Source of the DNA: CAZFMJ01 sp964520045
GTDB taxonomy: Bacteria > Elusimicrobiota > Elusimicrobia > Elusimicrobiales > CAZFMJ01
NCBI GenBank assembly: GCA_964520045.1
Contig: CAZFMJ010000031.1
Location: 1-31,323, forward strand
Length of the DNA stretch: 31,323 nucleotides
Direction: 5' to 3'
The translations under genes and the position numbers were made by a program. The notes beneath the pieces are model-generated. The model did not search any database and was not told the origin of the DNA. It was given only the letters and a program-made list of their open reading frames with translations. Numbering within the stretch: position 1 is the stretch's first letter; each line of letters begins with the position of its first letter. Shown here piece by piece: positions 20,552 to 28,795 of this stretch.

Positions 20552-22075
20552 ATGAAAACTTTTAAATATTTTTTCTGGACATCGCTGATATACGCCTGTT
20601 TTTTCGGGTGGCAGGGATACCGCAATTTTTATATAAACACGGTAATTCTTGAATCGGACAGCTCCCGGTATTTTCATGACAGCCTGATAAAGATAAAACT
20701 TTTCACCCGAAACAGCGGTTTGCTTTCGCAGTGGAAAACCAATCATCCGAAAGTGGAAGTGCTGTTTGACGGAAAGCCTGTTTCAAACGGAATAGGCGGA
20801 TTGGAGCGTCCCTTTATGCGGTTTGACGATAAGGCGGGCGTCTGGGCAGGCTTATGGCCGTGTCCGTGGAACGCTTCGGCCGGACAATACAGCCTGAAAC
20901 TGGCGGATTTTGAAGGCGCGGGCAGATTTTTAAAGGAAGGCGGTTTTGCGATTTCTTACCGAAAGTCCGCCGTGATGCCTAAGGGATTTTCCGTGCTTAC
21001 TTATGAGAGTGATCCCCCCTCCGCGAATTTCAGGGTGCGCGGGCCCGACGGCGCGGTCAAAAACTGGGAAGCCCTTGCCGATTGGGCGGAATATGCCGGC
21101 GCCGACGCTTTCTGGATGATGGCGGGTAAAACCACTGGCGCGGGCGGAAAGGTTTGGAATGATTATGATAAAAATATAGTTCGTTCCATAGGAAAGGAGT
21201 GCCATAAACGCGGAATAAAATTCGGCGTATGGGCGATGTGTTATCTCACCCACCCTCAAACCGTTCCGCTGAGCCGGTATGAATACGGAATGGATATAAA
21301 AGACAATGCCGTTGTCGCAACCCGCGGGGTGTCTTTAAGAGACCCAAAAAGACCGGAAGATATCATAGAGCTTCTTTCGGAATACGCGGATATGCCGGAA
21401 GTGGATTTTATAGGGCTTGATTATATAAGAAATGCGCTGGGCGGGTATGAACTGGCCGAAGATTTTTACCGCGATATGCCGTGGATAACGAAACCGGCCG
21501 GCTGGGACAGGCTGTCCGCGGACGGAAAGATAATTGCGTTTGCAAATCTCAAAATTCCAAGAAAAGACAAACAGCTTATCGACGCCTGGCAGTGGTGGAG
21601 GGCGCACAAAACGGCCGGCATTGTAAGGCATATACGCTCAAAATTGAACGGTTCCAAGGCTTTGTGGGTGTTTACTCTCGGCTGGGAAAAAGGCTGGCAG
21701 CATGGACAGGACCCTGTGATGATGGCGGATGCCGGCGCCGATATCGACGCGGTAATGCTTTATGAAGCCACAAAAGAGCAGTTCAGCCAAATGATGATCG
21801 ATTTTAGCTCATATCTTAAAAATGGCGACACTAAAATCATAACCGGAGATATCGTGGATGCGCCTCTGCATCAGGGCGAAGGCTCCGGGGAATTTAAGAT
21901 AAGGATGCGCAAGGCTATGTACGGTATTTACAAAGACGGCATGGCGGACGGCATCTTTGTGCATGATTTGGCAAGGGCTTTGTGGGGCAGGAGAGGAGAG
22001 GAATCCACTTTGGGCTGGATGAATGCCGCAAGAGAAATTATAAGGGAATTTAAAAGAGCGTCACAAAAGAAGTAA
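20552..22075 (+). CDS. Secreted TIM-barrel glycoside-hydrolase-like protein
   Basis: 507 residues. Residues 5-30 are hydrophobic (signal anchor or uncleaved signal). Residues about 35-137 look like a beta-sandwich ('KVEVLFDGKPVSNGIGG'), and 145-500 like a (beta/alpha)8 barrel with strand-end acidic residues: 'GIKFGVWAMCY' (221-231), 'VDFIGLDYIRNA' (285-296, with D290), 'KALWVFTLGWEKGW' and 'DAVMLYEATKEQ'. The pattern recalls uncharacterised GH-like barrel proteins that act on cell-wall or capsular sugars, but I cannot assign a family or substrate. There is no Shine-Dalgarno sequence; a repeat lies immediately upstream. The stop codon touches a heptamer array. Confidence 0.65.
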   Translation: MKTFKYFFWTSLIYACFFGWQGYRNFYINTVILESDSSRYFHDSLIKIKLFTRNSGLLSQWKTNHPKVEVLFDGKPVSNGIGGLERPFMRFDDKAGVWAGLWPCPWNASAGQYSLKLADFEGAGRFLKEGGFAISYRKSAVMPKGFSVLTYESDPPSANFRVRGPDGAVKNWEALADWAEYAGADAFWMMAGKTTGAGGKVWNDYDKNIVRSIGKECHKRGIKFGVWAMCYLTHPQTVPLSRYEYGMDIKDNAVVATRGVSLRDPKRPEDIIELLSEYADMPEVDFIGLDYIRNALGGYELAEDFYRDMPWITKPAGWDRLSADGKIIAFANLKIPRKDKQLIDAWQWWRAHKTAGIVRHIRSKLNGSKALWVFTLGWEKGWQHGQDPVMMADAGADIDAVMLYEATKEQFSQMMIDFSSYLKNGDTKIITGDIVDAPLHQGEGSGEFKIRMRKAMYGIYKDGMADGIFVHDLARALWGRRGEESTLGWMNAAREIIREFKRASQKK

Positions 22076-22110
22076 GACGGTAGACGGGAGAAGGTAGACG
22101 GTAAAAGACA
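22074..22110 (+). repeat. GGTAGAC-family heptamer array at the end of the TIM-barrel gene
   Basis: Units AGACGGT, AGACGGG, AGAAGGT, AGACGGT, AAAAGAC. The array starts at the stop codon of the preceding gene. The next 100 bp hold an AG-rich leader and the start of a small secreted-protein gene. Confidence 0.8.
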
Positions 22111-22218
22111 AACAAAATATAAGAACGAGATTGGAAGATTTATAGGAAGGCATAAGAGAAACGCAAGAGGAAATCAGTCATGGAAAAAATTGAATATAAA
22201 ATGCGATGCGGAGCAAAA

Positions 22219-22749
22219 ATGAAAATTTTCGTCAGTGGTTTATTTTTTATGTTTTTCGGCTTAAGCGGTTTTTCAGATGCTCAGGTGTTTCTCGGCGCGG
22301 AAGTGGGGCCTGATTCTTTTATGGGGTCAGGTCAGGAAACGAAACCGGAGAAAAAACCGGCGGTTCATCCTTATGCCGGAGCTCTGGCGCTTTATTTCAG
22401 CAGCGCGACGTGGGCGTCCATTCAGGTTTCAACTTCAGCGCCTGAAAAGGATATTACGGTTTATCTCTATGCCGGATACTACAGGCAGGAGATTATACAG
22501 CTTATCATTCTGGCTGAAAAAACAGGCAGGCCTTTGAAAGAATTGGCGAAGGAAAGAGAAAAGGGCGGGAGTCTGTCTGCCATGGCAAAAAAGGCAGGGC
22601 TGGATTTTAACGAATTTTTTGAAAAGTCCCTTGAGATAAGGAACAAGATCGACACGCAGTTTCTTCCGCTGGTCTCAGTTTCCACTTCCGCTGCAGCCGT
22701 TTCTTCTGAAACCGTCAAGAGTACTCCGCATGGAGAAAAGAAAAAGTGA
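22219..22749 (+). CDS. Small secreted protein of unknown function
   Basis: 176 residues from the ATG at 22219, where the signal peptide 'MKIFVSGLFFMFFGLSGFSDA' begins (with one hydrophobic core) and GGAG lies 7 bp upstream. An alternative ATG at 22180 would add 13 residues. The mature part has a short variable N-terminus, a beta-like stretch ('KDITVYLYAGYYRQEI') and then a helical segment 'ELAKEREKGGSLSAMAKKAG' followed by 'DFNEFFEKSLEIRNKI', ending in a Ser/Thr/Val-rich tail. I recognise no family. Its stop overlaps the GTG start of the DUF192 gene by 4 bp (GTGA), so the two are translationally coupled. Confidence 0.7.
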   Translation: MKIFVSGLFFMFFGLSGFSDAQVFLGAEVGPDSFMGSGQETKPEKKPAVHPYAGALALYFSSATWASIQVSTSAPEKDITVYLYAGYYRQEIIQLIILAEKTGRPLKELAKEREKGGSLSAMAKKAGLDFNEFFEKSLEIRNKIDTQFLPLVSVSTSAAAVSSETVKSTPHGEKKK

Positions 22750-23216
22750 ATACCCCCCCTTTGTTTCTTATGCTTATCTTATCCGCTGCCGTGGGTTTCA
22801 GCCAGGCAACCGCGTTAAAGAAATATCCCGGGCAGATCAAAGTTTTATTCCATGACGGCTTTGCCATAACGGCGCAGACGGCGCAGACTTATGAGGAGCA
22901 TGAGAAGGGGCTGATGTTTAGAAAATCGCTGGCTTTTGACGCGGGGATGCTGTTTGTCTTTGAAAGAGAGGAGAACAGGGTTTTCTGGATGAAAAACACG
23001 CTGATTAATCTTGACATAATTTATATCGGAAAGGACATGAGAATAAACAGAATATTTCATAAAGTTCAGGCCTCTGCGCCGGAGGCTCTTGATTCGCAGG
23101 TTCAAAGAGTTCAGGGCTCCGGCATGTATGTGGTTGAGGTGCCGGCAGGATTCAGCCGCAGGCACAATCTCTGGCCCGGCCAGAAAATCAGAATATCAGC
23201 AAATAAAAGCAAATGA
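22746..23216 (+). CDS. DUF192 family secreted protein
   Basis: 156 residues starting with GTG. 'NTPPLFLMLILSAAVGFSQA' is a signal peptide. The remainder matches DUF192, a small beta-barrel of unknown function: 'EHEKGLMFRKSL' (50-61), 'GMLFVFEREENRVFWMKNT' (68-86), 'LDIIYIGKDMRI' (90-101) and 'VVEVPAGFSRRHNLWPGQ' (129-146). The charged 'GLMFR' and 'FWMKNT' motifs are the strongest match. It is coupled to the preceding gene by the 4-bp overlap, hinting at a shared envelope function. Confidence 0.88.
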   Translation: MNTPPLFLMLILSAAVGFSQATALKKYPGQIKVLFHDGFAITAQTAQTYEEHEKGLMFRKSLAFDAGMLFVFEREENRVFWMKNTLINLDIIYIGKDMRINRIFHKVQASAPEALDSQVQRVQGSGMYVVEVPAGFSRRHNLWPGQKIRISANKSK

Positions 23217-23239
23217 TGACTGTTATCTCCTCCTCCTTC

Positions 23240-23260
23240 CCTCCCCCCTCGAGGGGGAGG
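23240..23260. repeat. CCTCCCCC...GGGGGAGG palindrome
   Basis: A GC-rich dyad around CTCGAG with one bulged C, followed by ATTAAGGCGGGGG. It resembles the widespread bacterial intergenic 'CTCCCCC..GGGGGAG' repeats. It follows the DUF192 gene by 24 bp and could act as an RNA 3' hairpin. Confidence 0.6.
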
Positions 23261-23325
23261 ATTAAGGCGGGGGGCGCTCTTTCAAAAGGACTCGGGTTGT
23301 TGCGGTAAATGATATAATTGCCGAA

Positions 23326-23449
23326 AAGACGGTAGACGGGAAACGGGAGACGGTAGATGGAAAGATAAAGCGGGGCGGAAAAAATAAACAAAAAAACAGA
23401 AACGATGGCTTGTTGTACCGTCTACCGTTTCCCATCTACCTTTTACCCT
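23326..23449. repeat. Inverted pair of GGTAGAC-family heptamer arrays
   Basis: The plus arm at 23326-23362 reads AGACGGT, AGACGGG, AAACGGG, AGACGGT, AGATGGA. The minus arm at 23415-23449 reads GGTAAAA, GGTAGAT, GGGAAAC, GGTAGAC, GGTA. The core of about 50 bp is A-rich. It lies in the spacer just before the first MFS gene. Confidence 0.85.
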
Positions 23450-23473
23450 GTGTCTAAAGTATAGGAGAAAAAT

Positions 23474-24940
23474 ATGTCTGAAAAAATAAAATCATTTATA
23501 GGGAAATTCACCGTACTGCGCACGGCCGTGCGCGAATTGTGGATTATATACGCGGCCAAATTTTGGGTTATTCTGGCGTATGGAATGCTGTCTTCCACTC
23601 TTGTGTTATGGCTTTCTTCCGATTTGGGGTTCAGCGATTCCCGCGCCGGCTATATAATCGCGATGTGGTCCACCCTGCTGTCGCTTTTTACGGTTTTATC
23701 AGGTTCGCTTGTGGATGCGATAGGAATACGCACGGCTTTTCTTATGGGATTCTGGGTCTGCTTATTCTCACGGATCATCCTGACTTTTTCCGCTACGAAA
23801 TGGATAGCTTTGCCGTTCGGCCTCGTTCCGCTGGCTTTGGGCGAGGCTTTAATGGTGCCTGTTATGGTCGCCGCCGTCAAACGCTACTCTAATACCAGCC
23901 AGCGTTCCATAGCTTTTGCGATGTTTTACGCTGTAATGAATGTGGGTTTTGCCGTTTCCGGCTGGATGTTTGATTTTATCCGCGGCCGGTTGGGTGAGTA
24001 CGGATCTTACATTGTGCCGGTGCTGGGCTCCGTGTTGAGCACTTACAGGACAATGTTTCTCTGGAGCCTGATTTTGACCGTTCCCGGTCTCATTATGGTT
24101 TATTTGTTTTTGCGCGAAGGAGTTGAAGTAACTGATGAAGGCGTGAAAATAATTCAGGAAAAGCCGAAATACGCGGATTACGGCATAGTTCAGTCTTTTT
24201 ACCTGATGTGCTGCGATACAGTGAAAGACACTTCTAGAATTTTTGCCAGTCTTTGGAAAGAGACCGCATTTTATAAGTTCCTGGCTTTTCTTTCTCTGGT
24301 GGTAGGAGTGAGGCTGATTAATTACCACATGTTTTACACATTTCCAAAATACGGCATACGCGAACTCGGCGAAGGCGCTCCGATAGGACGGTTGTACAGC
24401 GTTTTGAATCCGGTGCTTATAATATTTCTTGTGCCTTTGGCCGGAGCCCTTACGCAGAAGATTTCTGCTTACCGCATGGTCAGTCTGGGGAGCATTGTGT
24501 CGGCCTTATCTGTGTTTTTTATTGCCCTGCCTCCCGAATGGTTTGTTCCTCTTGCAAACGGCTGGCTTGGGGATTTGATAGCGCACAAATGGCTTGGCAT
24601 GCAGGGGCCCGTCAATCCGCTTTATGTGTCGATAACATTTTTTGTCATTCTTCTTTCCATAGGAGAAGCGCTGTGGTCTCCCAGGCTTTATGAATATCCC
24701 GCCGCAATAGCTCCGAAAGGCAAAGAAGGGTCTTATATGGCCCTCTCCATTCTTCCCTATTTCGTGGCCAAGTTTTTTGTGGGCATGCTTTCAGGACTTC
24801 TGCTTGAGAAATACTGTCCGGCCCAGGGCGCGCGCAATTCCCAAATGATATGGCTTGTCATAGGCTGTCTGGCGTTGATTACTCCCGTGGGACTTTTAAC
24901 TCTGCGTAAATTCATACAGGTCAAAGAAGAGGGAAGATAG
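23474..24940 (+). CDS. MFS transporter, first of a tandem paralogous pair
   Basis: 488 residues with about 12 hydrophobic segments and the MFS cytoplasmic-loop pattern 'GSLVDAIGIRTAF' between helices 2 and 3. Helix-rich ends such as 'VILLSIGEALWSPRLYEYPA', 'APKGKEGSYMALSILPYFVAKFF' (in parts) match the next MFS gene closely, so the two arose by duplication. The general style recalls the POT/peptide-nitrate branch or sugar-porter-like MFS families, but no substrate can be assigned. AGGAG lies 7 bp before the ATG. A peptide substrate would fit the M20, M3 and OPT genes of the window; that is speculation. Confidence 0.85.
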   Translation: MSEKIKSFIGKFTVLRTAVRELWIIYAAKFWVILAYGMLSSTLVLWLSSDLGFSDSRAGYIIAMWSTLLSLFTVLSGSLVDAIGIRTAFLMGFWVCLFSRIILTFSATKWIALPFGLVPLALGEALMVPVMVAAVKRYSNTSQRSIAFAMFYAVMNVGFAVSGWMFDFIRGRLGEYGSYIVPVLGSVLSTYRTMFLWSLILTVPGLIMVYLFLREGVEVTDEGVKIIQEKPKYADYGIVQSFYLMCCDTVKDTSRIFASLWKETAFYKFLAFLSLVVGVRLINYHMFYTFPKYGIRELGEGAPIGRLYSVLNPVLIIFLVPLAGALTQKISAYRMVSLGSIVSALSVFFIALPPEWFVPLANGWLGDLIAHKWLGMQGPVNPLYVSITFFVILLSIGEALWSPRLYEYPAAIAPKGKEGSYMALSILPYFVAKFFVGMLSGLLLEKYCPAQGARNSQMIWLVIGCLALITPVGLLTLRKFIQVKEEGR

Positions 24941-24952
24941 CCGGAGAAGGTT

Positions 24953-24982
24953 CCCCAGTCACCCAGCGGCCCATGTTACCCA
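24953..24982 (-). repeat. TGACTGGG/CCGCTGGG octamer repeat, minus orientation
   Basis: The minus strand reads TGGGTAAC, ATGGG, CCGCTGGG, TGACTGGGG. It is inverted relative to the plus-strand copy at 26569-26608, so the second MFS gene is bracketed by opposite copies. The rest of the 24941-25084 spacer contains further 'GGTAACCAG' and 'GAACTGG' fragments. Confidence 0.7.
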
Positions 24983-25084
24983 TGAAGAAGGCGGCCGGTA
25001 ACCAGCCTGCTGCGTCACAAGGGAGATTGGGGAGTAGTGATGAACTGGACATCCCAACCAATAATCCTTAGAGGTAATTGAAAA

Positions 25085-26452
25085 ATGGAAAGTTCAACGG
25101 AAAATAACGTTCAGGAAGACCTTTCGCTTAAGGAATCATTGAAACTTCTGTTCAAAGCTTCAAAAGGATTCTGGCTTGTCAATATGGTCAATTTCGGCGA
25201 CGGCATCGCCTATTTCGGGATGCTGACCCTGCTGACCAGATTTTTAGGCACGCGTCTTAACATGTCCGACCAGACTACCGGACTCAGCGTGTCGATGTAT
25301 ACGGGGCTTGTCACTCTTTTCATGTTCGGGGGCGGATTTGTTTCCGATAAGCTGGGAGTGCGGCGCGCCATTACATGGTCTCTTGTCGTCATGGGCATAG
25401 GCAGGGCGCTTTTATCTTTTGCCCCGCTTTTAGGTCCTGTTTCCGCCTGCGCGGCGGCATGGGCGGGTCTGCTTTTAATGGCGCTGGGCTCCGGCGTTAT
25501 TCAGCCGGCTTTATATGCGGGAATAAAGGAATACACCGATCCCAGGACGGCCACCATGGGATACGGACTTCTTTATTCAATCATGAATCTGGGCATAGTG
25601 GCCGAAAATTTTCTGTCCCCGCTGGTGCGCACCGACACTCTTTTTCTTGATCTGCATTTTGCGAAAATAATGGGTTTCGGCTGGGGTATAGACGGAGTCT
25701 TCTGGCTTTGCGCGGCAATTACCGGCGTCATGATTGTTCTGCATATGGCGTTTTTCACGCGGAGAGTGGAGCAGACCTGCAGGGTTACGGTTGATGAGAA
25801 GCCATTGGAGGGGCCCAAAAAGTCTCTTTCCGAAAAAATCAAAGAGCTTCCTTTCCTTGACCCGCGTTTTATGTATTTCGTTTTTATACTTCTGCCGGTG
25901 CGCACGCTGTTCGCGCACCAATGGCTGACAATGCCCGATTATATTTTCCGCGCATATCCCGAGCAGGTCAGTGCGAAATTTGAATGGATAAGCGGGCTTA
26001 ATCCGCTTATTATAGTGGTTTTTGTGCCTTTGATCGCGGCAATGACAAGGAAGGTAAACATCGTTACCATGATGATAATAGGCACGGCAATATCCGCTGT
26101 TACCACTTTTATATTGGTTCCGGGTCCGAATATTACCGCTCTTCTGCTTTATGTGATACTGTTTTCATTGGGAGAGGCCGTCTGGTCTTCGAGATTTCTG
26201 GAGTATGTGGCGGATCTGGCTCCCGCCGGAAAAGTCGGCGCGTATATGGGACTGGCGGGCATTCCGTGGTTTCTGGCAAAATTCACGACCGGTCTTTATT
26301 CCGGATTTATGCTTGACTATTTTGTGCCTAAAACCGGGTCTCATGACTCCAGCGCTTTATGGCTCATTTATGCCATATTCGCCTGCATAAGCCCCATCGG
26401 TCTTATTATAGTCAAAAACTGGATTTCAGCCGGCTGGACCCAAAGACGGTAA
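25085..26452 (+). CDS. MFS transporter, second of the tandem paralogous pair
   Basis: 455 residues, about 12 membrane segments, with the MFS loop 'GGFVSDKLGVRRA'. 'LFSLGEAVWSSRFLEYVADLAP' and 'GAYMGLAGIPWFLAKF' parallel the first copy. Residues about 113-150 ('GSGVIQPALYAGIKEYTD') recall POT-family helix 4-5 sequences. The substrate is unknown. The last residues 'QRR' and the TAA stop are encoded by the heptamer repeat AGACGGTAAACGG, so the gene's end is formed by the repeat. A Shine-Dalgarno-like AGAGG lies about 10 bp upstream of the ATG. Confidence 0.85.
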   Translation: MESSTENNVQEDLSLKESLKLLFKASKGFWLVNMVNFGDGIAYFGMLTLLTRFLGTRLNMSDQTTGLSVSMYTGLVTLFMFGGGFVSDKLGVRRAITWSLVVMGIGRALLSFAPLLGPVSACAAAWAGLLLMALGSGVIQPALYAGIKEYTDPRTATMGYGLLYSIMNLGIVAENFLSPLVRTDTLFLDLHFAKIMGFGWGIDGVFWLCAAITGVMIVLHMAFFTRRVEQTCRVTVDEKPLEGPKKSLSEKIKELPFLDPRFMYFVFILLPVRTLFAHQWLTMPDYIFRAYPEQVSAKFEWISGLNPLIIVVFVPLIAAMTRKVNIVTMMIIGTAISAVTTFILVPGPNITALLLYVILFSLGEAVWSSRFLEYVADLAPAGKVGAYMGLAGIPWFLAKFTTGLYSGFMLDYFVPKTGSHDSSALWLIYAIFACISPIGLIIVKNWISAGWTQRR

Positions 26453-26541
26453 ACGGTAGAGGGGAGATGGTAGACGGTAAAACCAAAGAAAGGGAACTGG
26501 GAAGAAGCGAGAATAAGATTTACCTGCTATTTCCCATCTAC
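26442..26541. repeat. Inverted pair of GGTAGAC-family heptamer arrays overlapping a gene end
   Basis: The plus arm at 26442-26482 (AGACGGT, AAACGGT, AGAGGGG, AGATGGT, AGACGGT) begins inside the second MFS gene and supplies its stop codon. The minus arm at 26519-26541 contains GGGAAAT and a degenerate GGTA. Confidence 0.75.
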
Positions 26542-26568
26542 GAATATTCAAGTTTCGCGTTTGTGCTG

Positions 26569-26608
26569 TAGCTGGGTAGCTGGGTGACTGGGCCGCTGGA
26601 AACTGGTG
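26569..26608 (+). repeat. TAGCTGGG octamer array
   Basis: Five octamers in phase: TAGCTGGG, TAGCTGGG, TGACTGGG, CCGCTGGA, AACTGGTG. It ends 12 bp before the Shine-Dalgarno sequence of the M3 peptidase gene. Confidence 0.8.
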
Positions 26609-26633
26609 GCCCAAGTTTACGAGGAGCGTGTAT

Positions 26634-28655
26634 ATGAAAACAACATTTAAATTCGCTGCATCAATTATTATTATATTGGTATTTTGTCAGGGCAGGGCCG
26701 CCGCGGATTTTACAAAGCTTGATTTTAATCTTTCTTCGGGGGCGGCGGAGCGGATGTGCGTCGATGCAAAGGCAAAGGCTGAGAAACGTCTGCGGGAGAT
26801 AGCGTCCCTCAAGGACGCCGATTTCCGAGGAGCTTTTGTGGCGTTTTTAGACGCCGTCTCGGATTTAAACGATGAAACCGCCGTGCCCATGTTTCTGCGC
26901 TATGTAAGCCCTGACAAGAGCGTGCGTGACGCGGGAATGGCATGCGATAATGATATCTCCAAATATCTGGTTGAGATATTCGCCAGACCGGAGCTTTTTG
27001 CCGTAATGAAAACCGCGGCGGAGCGCGGCGAACTGCTTGAAGGAGAAGACAGCCGGCTTCTTGAGAAGACGCTTCTTGATTTCAAGCGCAGCGGCATGGG
27101 TCTGCCCGTTGATGAAAGAGAAAAGCTGAAAAAAATACGGCAACGGATAATAGAGCTTGAGAACGATTTCGTGACCGAAGTGAATGAGATAAAAGATGCG
27201 GCTTATTTTACCTCGGAGCAAATGGAAGGCGTGCCTGCCGATATCTTGTCGCGGCTGGAGCGCAAAGAAGGCAAATATAAAGTGACATTGGATTATCCCG
27301 ATTATGTGCCTTTTATGGAAAACGCCGAAAACCCGCAGTCCCGGCGTTTGCTTTGGCATAAATTCAACACGCGCGGAGGGGTTAAGAATAAAGAACGTCT
27401 GACTGAGATACTTAAGCTTCGCGACGAAGCGGCAAAGATATTGGGATACAAGACACATGCTCATTATGTGCTTGAGGAGCGTATGGCCCAACGGCCCGAG
27501 GCTGTTTTCGATTTTCTTGTCCGTCTGCGCAAAAAACTTTATGCGAAGGGAAAACCGGAGCTTAAAATTCTTCTGGCCCTGAAAAATAAGGAACTCGGTA
27601 AAAAGTCGGACGGAATTATTAATGCATGGGACTGGTCTTACTATCACAATATGCTTATGAAAACGGCTTATGACGTTGATAAGCAGAAGATTCAGGAATA
27701 TTTTCCCCTTGAACATGTGATAGGGGAGATGTTTAAGGTTTATCAGGATGTGTTAGGCCTGCGTTTTAAGGAAATAAAACCCGCCGATGCATGGCATTCC
27801 GATGTCCAGCTTTTTGAGGTTTCAGACGCCCGCACCGAAGTAAGCCTGGGTAGGTTTTATATGGATCTTTATCCCAGGGACGGCAAGTACAAGCATGCGG
27901 CGGCTTTTACTCTTATTCAGGGGCGGCAGATGAAGGACGGCTCATATTTAAAGCCGAGCAGCTCTATTGTGGCCAACTTTGACAAGCCTTCCGCAGATAA
28001 GCCGTCGCTTATTCCGCACAGCGAGGTGGAAACGCTTTTTCATGAATTCGGCCATATCATGCATCAGGTCTTGAGCAGGGTGAAATACCAGCGTTTCTCT
28101 GGAACGTCGGTGGCCCGCGATTTTGTCGAAACTCCGTCCCAGATGTTTGAAAATTGGGTATGGAATGAGGAAATGCTCGACCGCATTTCGGGGCATTACA
28201 AAGACCGTTCCAAAAAACTTCCCAAAAAACTGGTTAAAAAAATGATAGCGGCAAAAAATGTGGATTCGGGGCTCATATATCTGAAACAGAACTTTTACGG
28301 CACATATGACATGACCGTCCATACTCAGCCTGTCTCCGATACTACGCAGCTGTATGCGAAACTTCACAGGGAAATAGCGCTTATTCCCCTGAGCGCTGAC
28401 GCCATGCCTGAAGCGGGTTTGGCTCATTTGATAAATTATAATGCGGCTTATTATGGATATATGTGGTCGCTGGTTTTTGCGCAGGATATGTTTTCGGCTT
28501 TTGAAAAAGAAGGGCTTCTTGATGAAACGGCCGGCCGCAAAATGCGCAAGTGTGTGCTGGAAACCGGAGGCTCCCGTGAAGAATCGGAGTCATTGAGATG
28601 TTTCCTCGGCCGGGAGCCCAATGAAAACGCATTCCTCAAGAGCATAGGACTATGA
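26634..28655 (+). CDS. Secreted M3-family zinc metallopeptidase (thimet oligopeptidase-like)
   Basis: 673 residues from the ATG at 26634, 7 bp behind GAGGAG; the GTG at 26628 would overlap that spacing. A signal peptide precedes 'QGRAAADF', so the enzyme acts in the periplasm or is a lipid-free exported protein, unlike most cytoplasmic relatives. The zinc site is 'HEFGH' (470-474) with E499 in 'FVETPSQMFENW'; the downstream Y-rich 'YNAAYYGYMWS' near 606-616 belongs to the substrate site. The N-terminal helical domain (about 40-300) forms the deep channel that restricts the family to short peptides. It would produce small peptides for uptake by transporters such as OPT. The stop is followed after a few bases by a heptamer array. 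Confidence 0.92.
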   Translation: MKTTFKFAASIIIILVFCQGRAAADFTKLDFNLSSGAAERMCVDAKAKAEKRLREIASLKDADFRGAFVAFLDAVSDLNDETAVPMFLRYVSPDKSVRDAGMACDNDISKYLVEIFARPELFAVMKTAAERGELLEGEDSRLLEKTLLDFKRSGMGLPVDEREKLKKIRQRIIELENDFVTEVNEIKDAAYFTSEQMEGVPADILSRLERKEGKYKVTLDYPDYVPFMENAENPQSRRLLWHKFNTRGGVKNKERLTEILKLRDEAAKILGYKTHAHYVLEERMAQRPEAVFDFLVRLRKKLYAKGKPELKILLALKNKELGKKSDGIINAWDWSYYHNMLMKTAYDVDKQKIQEYFPLEHVIGEMFKVYQDVLGLRFKEIKPADAWHSDVQLFEVSDARTEVSLGRFYMDLYPRDGKYKHAAAFTLIQGRQMKDGSYLKPSSSIVANFDKPSADKPSLIPHSEVETLFHEFGHIMHQVLSRVKYQRFSGTSVARDFVETPSQMFENWVWNEEMLDRISGHYKDRSKKLPKKLVKKMIAAKNVDSGLIYLKQNFYGTYDMTVHTQPVSDTTQLYAKLHREIALIPLSADAMPEAGLAHLINYNAAYYGYMWSLVFAQDMFSAFEKEGLLDETAGRKMRKCVLETGGSREESESLRCFLGREPNENAFLKSIGL

Positions 28656-28658
28656 AGA

Positions 28659-28694
28659 AGGTAAATGGTAGAAGGTAGATGGTAGATGGAAGGG
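28659..28694 (+). repeat. GGTAGAC-family heptamer array behind the M3 peptidase gene
   Basis: Units AAGGTAA, ATGGTAG, AAGGTAG, ATGGTAG, ATGG follow the TGA stop within 4 bp. No inverted partner is apparent in the spacer. Confidence 0.8.
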
Positions 28695-28795
28695 CAAAGA
28701 ACATAAGTATGAGATTTGGGAATCAGGAGATTAGGCAAAATATAGACGAAGCAGAAGATAATCTCATACGAAGACATATGGCCGGAAAATCGGTC

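Noticed and set aside
26865..27716. 283-codon ORF antisense to the M3 peptidase
   Set aside because: It lies wholly inside a gene with an intact catalytic site, and its composition is that of a shadow frame.
1381..28694. CRISPR array
   Set aside because: The repeats are 7-9 bp, contiguous, degenerate and scattered, without spacers of constant length or any cas gene.
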